Assembly: GCF_016055025.1 (NCBI RefSeq)
Contig: NZ_JAECVW010000005.1
Direction: 5' to 3' (one strand)
Length of the DNA stretch: 64,000 nt
DNA from: Thermoactinomyces intermedius
GTDB lineage: Bacteria; Bacillota; Bacilli; Thermoactinomycetales; Thermoactinomycetaceae
The stretch's first letter is position 1, and each line of letters begins with the position of its first letter. A model generated the notes under the pieces. That model ran no database searches. It was not told where the DNA came from and worked only from the letters and a program-made list of their open reading frames with translations. Made by a program: the position numbers and the translations under genes. Of the stretch, positions 60,297 to 64,000 are shown in pieces.

Positions 60297-60476
60297 TGGG
60301 CTGTCCCGGGGAATGCGGCAAAATTGTATACAATGCTGTCAATGTCGAGACTGTTTGATGAACGGGTTTCATGGTATATTGTAAGGGGAATTGTTTTATC
60401 TGCTTAAAGATATGGGAATGAGACCGGTTTCAGCCGGTGAAAGATATAGTTAAGACGGGTTAAGGAGGCTCTGTGA

Positions 60477-61553
60477 GTGGAGCAGGAACAGTCAAATCAG
60501 AAAAATCGCAGAAATTTGGGTTGGCTCGGACTTTTTTTGGTCAGCATCGGAACCAAGTTGAAAGCGATCTTACCCCTGTTGAAATTTGGAAAGTTCGGCG
60601 GCACGTTGATCACCATGGCGATTTCTGTCGGGGGATATGCGCTGCTTTTTCCTTATCAATTTGCCATCGGTTTGGTTGTGATGATTTTCATCCATGAAAT
60701 GGGACATGTCTGGGCGGCAAAGCTCAAGGGATTGCCTGTGTCGGCACCGGCCTTCATTCCGTTTGTGGGTGCGTTGATCACCATGAAAAAGCAGCCGAGC
60801 GATGCGGCGACGGAAGCCTTTATCGCCTTGGGCGGTCCCCTTGTGGGCACGTTGGGGGCGGTTGCCTCCTACAGCTTGGGCATTTGGCTCGATCAGGATC
60901 TGTTGATTGCCATCGCCTATATCGGCTTGTTTTTAAATTTGTTTAACCTGATCCCCATTCATCCCTTGGATGGCGGAAGGATTGTCGTGGCGATTACCCG
61001 TTGGCTGTGGGTGGTCGGTTTGATTGTGGGGCTTTTTTTGATCGTTTATTTGAGAAGTATTTTGCTGTTAATTATTTACATTATGTTTTTGATTGATTTA
61101 TGGGGGGCTTACCGGAAGAAAAAGCCGAAAAAAAGAGAGTTTGTGATTGAAGCCAGGGTGAAAAAGGGTCGTTTTGATGAAGCCGGGTTGTGGATTCCGG
61201 GTGAATATCACCAACGTTCCTTGCCGTTTCGCCAATATTGTTTCATCCAAGACCAGCGGGAAATGGCGGAAGTGGGTTATCCCGGCCTCGGGACGATCCT
61301 GCAGTTTGAGATGATGGGGCAAATCCACGAGATGACGTTGGTGCAGACGATTCCTCCTTCTCCGGAAGATCCGGAAGTGAAAATGAAGATAAAAGGGGTT
61401 TATACGCCTCTTCGCGTGGGAGGCATTAAACAGGATGAGAAGTATTACAGCGTGCCTCCAAAGTTGCGGTTGATTTACGGAACCGTCTACGTGGGGCTGG
61501 CCGTATTTATCGGCTTCATGATGTATCAAATCGGACAAATGGGATTGATGTAA
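60477..61553 (+). CDS. M50 family (site-2 protease-like) metalloprotease
   Basis: A 358-residue membrane protein with the zinc motif HEMGH in FIHEMGHVWAAKLKG (about residues 74-88) and the third ligand in NLIPIHPLDGGRI (about 161-173), so the active site is intact. Six or so membrane segments fill residues 35-215; a soluble domain (225-325) and a final membrane segment follow. Such enzymes cut membrane-embedded regulators. The GTG at 60477 follows AAGGAGGCTCTGTGA. It is separated by a terminator from the pseudokinase operon. Confidence 0.88.
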   Translation: MEQEQSNQKNRRNLGWLGLFLVSIGTKLKAILPLLKFGKFGGTLITMAISVGGYALLFPYQFAIGLVVMIFIHEMGHVWAAKLKGLPVSAPAFIPFVGALITMKKQPSDAATEAFIALGGPLVGTLGAVASYSLGIWLDQDLLIAIAYIGLFLNLFNLIPIHPLDGGRIVVAITRWLWVVGLIVGLFLIVYLRSILLLIIYIMFLIDLWGAYRKKKPKKREFVIEARVKKGRFDEAGLWIPGEYHQRSLPFRQYCFIQDQREMAEVGYPGLGTILQFEMMGQIHEMTLVQTIPPSPEDPEVKMKIKGVYTPLRVGGIKQDEKYYSVPPKLRLIYGTVYVGLAVFIGFMMYQIGQMGLM

Positions 61554-61587
61554 AAAAAAGGGGCCTCCGGATCCGGGCTCCTTTTTT
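61553..61587. terminator. bidirectional terminator between convergent genes
   Basis: An AAAAAGGGGCC arm and a GGGCTCCTTTTT arm pair imperfectly around CCGGATCCGG, with A- and T-runs on both sides. The M50 gene and the minus-strand lipoprotein converge here. Confidence 0.82.
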
Positions 61588-61589
61588 AA

Positions 61590-62312
61590 TTACTGCACGG
61601 TTACGGTTTTTTCCTGGTGATCGTGAATCTTGTCTTTTTCCACATGCAATTTCACATGATACGTTCCTTTTTCCGGAAAGGACAAGGTGGCAGCATACTC
61701 GCCGGGTTTCTTTTCAGAGGTCTCGATAAACTCATGTTGTCCGTTGCCTTGTTTCCAGACCTCCAACCGGACATTGGCACCGCTTAAAGCTTTTTGATCC
61801 AGCCCGACGTGTGCCGATGCTTCAATGGTTTGCCCGGCTTGGACGGGGTCCGGTAGCTCCAGATGCATGTGCACCCCGGAATCATGGTGTGCGTGGGAGT
61901 CATTTTGGGCAGATCCGACGGTAAACGAACCACTGATCATCTGGTGGATGCCGGGGGCGGTGACATGGACCACCACATGATACTCCCCGTCCTCAGGGAA
62001 TTTCTGTACCGCGGTGTATTTTCCATCGGCCTGATGGGATGCTTTGATCGTTTGGTGTTCTTTCCCTTGTTGCCAGACTTCAAATTCAACATTGGCATTC
62101 GGAAACGGTTTGTTTTCGGCTGTTATCACGGAACTGAACTCAACCGGCTGATTTTTTCCGGGGTGGTCCGGTGACGATTGGAAAGTGATATCCAACCGGG
62201 CCGGAGTTGGCTGGTTGTGCGGCTCCTTGGTTTCGGGTTTTAACTGCCCGCATCCGGCGGCAACAAGGATAAAAAGAACCAAATGAAAAAAGAACCAATA
62301 ACGCTTCATCAT
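61590..62312 (-). CDS. lipoprotein with two YtkA-like domains
   Basis: A 240-residue exported lipoprotein (lipobox VAAGC, Cys about residue 20). Two copies of a YtkA-like beta domain follow (about 38-130 and 145-240), each with the pattern NVxxExWxQG...GxYxAxxxFPExGxYHVxxHV. Between them is a His-rich stretch SHAHHDSGVHMHLE, which could bind copper or another metal; that is inference. ATG 62312 (or 62309) follows GGAGTCCGCC. The response regulator gene lies 64 bases upstream on the same strand. Confidence 0.82.
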   Translation of the reverse strand: MMKRYWFFFHLVLFILVAAGCGQLKPETKEPHNQPTPARLDITFQSSPDHPGKNQPVEFSSVITAENKPFPNANVEFEVWQQGKEHQTIKASHQADGKYTAVQKFPEDGEYHVVVHVTAPGIHQMISGSFTVGSAQNDSHAHHDSGVHMHLELPDPVQAGQTIEASAHVGLDQKALSGANVRLEVWKQGNGQHEFIETSEKKPGEYAATLSFPEKGTYHVKLHVEKDKIHDHQEKTVTVQ

Positions 62313-62376
62313 GGCGGACTCCTTCCGTAGCTTCCGGTCTGTATCATGCTCATTGTAGCAAAAGCGGCAGGAATGA

Positions 62377-63054
62377 CTATCCCTCTTTGGAGCTATTCTC
62401 TCCCAGATTGTTCCCTTCCATCCATCCTTGTTCATAGGCATAGCGGGTCAGTTGGACACGATTATTCAAGTGGAGCTTCTGCATAATATTTTTCAGATGG
62501 TTTTTGACGGTGTATTCCGATATCAGGCACCGGCGTGCGATTTCTTTATTGCTGTAACCTTGGGCCACCCATGTTAAGATTTCTTGTTCCCGTTGGGTCA
62601 GATTGGATTGTTTGCAAGGGACGGGGGTTGTATGAAATTCATGCAAAATCCGGCGGGCAATTTCTTTGGGCATGGGAGTTTCGTCTGCGGCAACAGCTTG
62701 CAAATATTCCAGCCACAAGGAAGGCTTCAGGTTTTTTAACAGATATCCCTGAGCACCCTGTTTTAAAGCGTCAAACAGATCAGAAGCATCATCGGAAACC
62801 GTGACGATGACGATTTTGACGGACGGGAATTGTTCTTTGATGATGCGGGTGGCGGCAAGGCCGTTGACCTTTGGCATGTTGATATCCATTAAGATAAGAT
62901 CGGGGCGGGTGGATTCGGCGAGTTCGATTACTTCCTTTCCGTCAGCCGCTTCGCCCACGATTTGAAACCGGGGATCTCTCTCTATAATCAAACGCATGGC
63001 TTGGCGCGCGTGTTCATGATCATCTCCGATGACAATGCGATAAAGGGGATTCAC
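62377..63054 (-). CDS. NarL/FixJ-type response regulator
   Basis: A 225-residue regulator. The receiver (residues 1-120) has the phosphorylated Asp in LILMDINMPK (about residue 57), and KQGAQGYLLK. The LuxR-type helix-turn-helix (about 152-215) reads LTQREQEILTWVAQGYSNKEIA. The GTG start overlaps the stop of the sensor kinase gene (GTGA). Targets are not visible, though the lipoprotein gene just downstream is a candidate. Confidence 0.93.
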   Translation of the reverse strand: MNPLYRIVIGDDHEHARQAMRLIIERDPRFQIVGEAADGKEVIELAESTRPDLILMDINMPKVNGLAATRIIKEQFPSVKIVIVTVSDDASDLFDALKQGAQGYLLKNLKPSLWLEYLQAVAADETPMPKEIARRILHEFHTTPVPCKQSNLTQREQEILTWVAQGYSNKEIARRCLISEYTVKNHLKNIMQKLHLNNRVQLTRYAYEQGWMEGNNLGENSSKEG

Positions 63055-63875
63055 TCGTTTTCCCTCCCTTTTTGGATGGTCAGAAAGGTTTTTCCGTCCT
63101 GTCGCGTCAATTGAAGTCCGGCGCCGATGCTTTTCACCCGCTCTTGCATGATGCGCATCCCGTATCGGTCCGGGTGGGAAAACACATCGCCTTCAAACCC
63201 GATTCCGTTGTCTTCCACCGTGCATCGCCATCCTTGGCGGAACGGTTTGAAAGAGACTTGGACCTGAGTGGCCTGCGCATGTTTCCGGATGTTGGTCAGG
63301 GCTTCCTGTATACAGGCATACAGTTCCACTTTTTCTTTGGCGGAAAGGGAGCCGGTTTCCATGTCAAAACGGGCGGATACGCGGATCCCGGTATCGATTT
63401 CAAATTCGCGGAACAAATGCATCAATTTATCCTTTAAAAGAAAAGGAGCGGGGGGTTCCGGATTTTTTAAACTGGCGATCGCTTGCCGGACATCATCGTG
63501 CAATTGTTGCAAGTGTTGATGAACCCGGTTTAATGAAGGATCGGGGTGTTTTTCCCGCAGGGATTCCAATTCCACCGAACACAAAAACAACGTTTGGGCC
63601 ATGCCGTCATGCAATTCGCGGGCGATTCGTTCCCGTTCCTGTAAAACGGCATTTTCTTCCCGCTCTTTTTTTAAAGCTTCTTGGATTTCTTCATAAATCA
63701 TAAATAAATGCACCAGCAGGGTTAAGGTGACCCCCAAAACGATCAGAGGGGTGAGCCAGTTGCCCAATTCCATGGAGATATAAGGCAACAGGTATTTATG
63801 ACGGATATATTCCCAGAGCCCCACCGCGATCGTGGGGATCGTCAAAATGAGCCATTTGATTTGTTTATAAGTCAA
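63051..63875 (-). CDS. NarX/DegS-type sensor histidine kinase
   Basis: A 274-residue sensor with two N-terminal membrane segments (about residues 6-22 and 38-60), a coiled coil, a HisKA_3 dimerisation domain with the phosphorylated His in RIARELHDGMAQTL, and an HATPase domain (EALTNIRKHAQATQV, VEDNGIGFEGD). There is almost no extracytoplasmic domain, so it probably senses the membrane. The TTG start at 63875 has GGAGTGA seven bases upstream; an ATG at 63896 has no such site. A GGAAAGAAGG at 63991-64000 may serve a plus-strand gene beyond the window. Confidence 0.9.
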   Translation of the reverse strand: MTYKQIKWLILTIPTIAVGLWEYIRHKYLLPYISMELGNWLTPLIVLGVTLTLLVHLFMIYEEIQEALKKEREENAVLQERERIARELHDGMAQTLFLCSVELESLREKHPDPSLNRVHQHLQQLHDDVRQAIASLKNPEPPAPFLLKDKLMHLFREFEIDTGIRVSARFDMETGSLSAKEKVELYACIQEALTNIRKHAQATQVQVSFKPFRQGWRCTVEDNGIGFEGDVFSHPDRYGMRIMQERVKSIGAGLQLTRQDGKTFLTIQKGRENE

Positions 63876-64000
63876 CGGGATCACTCCAAAATCCATTTCA
63901 AAATTTACTTTACACGAAAATAAATGAAAAAAAATGAACAAACTGTCGAACATCCTTTTTGCGATCTTGTAAAATGAAAAGAACATCACTGGAAAGAAGG

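Overview
The window comes from the chromosome of an endospore-forming member of the Bacillales (Firmicutes), close to the replication origin. The evidence is the sporulation gene set (gin, spoVG, fin, spoVT, yabP/yabQ, spoIIE, an sspF-type SASP) and a gene order that follows the Bacillus subtilis interval from the rRNA operon before csfB through tmk, metS, ksgA, veg, glmU, mfd, spoIIE, ftsH and cysK to lysS. Several insertions in that order (nurA-herA, a PTS permease, signal peptidase I, a PrsA-like foldase) and moderate GC by eye suggest a Thermoactinomycetaceae-like lineage. That family assignment is inference. I found no insertion sequence, prophage or CRISPR array.

Layout. 1-4 kb: the 3' end of a 5S rRNA gene, gin, a gene-free gap, a YaaO-type decarboxylase, tmk, then ricT; darA, yaaR and holB, which lie between tmk and ricT in B. 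subtilis, are absent here. 4.5-8.3 kb: yabA, yazA, rsmI, a GlcNAc-type PTS permease and abrB on the minus strand. 8.6-11.5 kb: a NurA nuclease and HerA translocase pair. 11.5-18 kb: a T-box leader with metS, then lepB, tatD, rnmV, rsmA, a YkuK-type protein, veg and sspF. 18-25 kb: ispE, purR, ridA, spoVG, glmU, prs, rplY/ctc, pth, fin. 25-36.5 kb: mfd, a PrsA-like lipoprotein, spoVT, yabM, yabN, rqcP, yabP, yabQ, divIC and a NamZ-type muramidase. 36.5-44.3 kb: two Met tRNAs, a DUF402 gene, spoIIE, tilS, hpt, ftsH. 44.4-51.9 kb: coaX, hslO, cysK, an orphan leader RNA, folP-folB-folK, dusB, lysS.

After lysS the conserved order ends. At 51.9-61.5 kb lie a large DnaA-box palindrome, a small Cys-rich protein, a GrpE-like protein, a lid-less Hsp70, a lipoprotein and an MFS protein on the minus strand, then a cluster of two paralogous pseudokinases (the second with a membrane segment and TPR-like repeats), a small membrane protein and an M50 protease-like protein. 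At 61.6-63.9 kb on the minus strand are a His-rich YtkA-type lipoprotein and a NarL-type two-component pair.

How the genes work together. Most are housekeeping genes for translation, tRNA and rRNA modification and maturation, nucleotide, folate, cysteine and cell-wall precursor supply, and proteostasis. Among them are sporulation regulators. Many promoter motifs match what is known for their genes in Bacillus: sigF-like before gin, sigH-like before spoVG, sigG-like before sspF, fin and spoVT, Spo0A boxes before spoIIE and inside the abrB control region. The least explained parts are the pseudokinase cluster, the lid-less Hsp70/GrpE pair, the DnaA palindrome, the folP leader and the NurA-HerA island.
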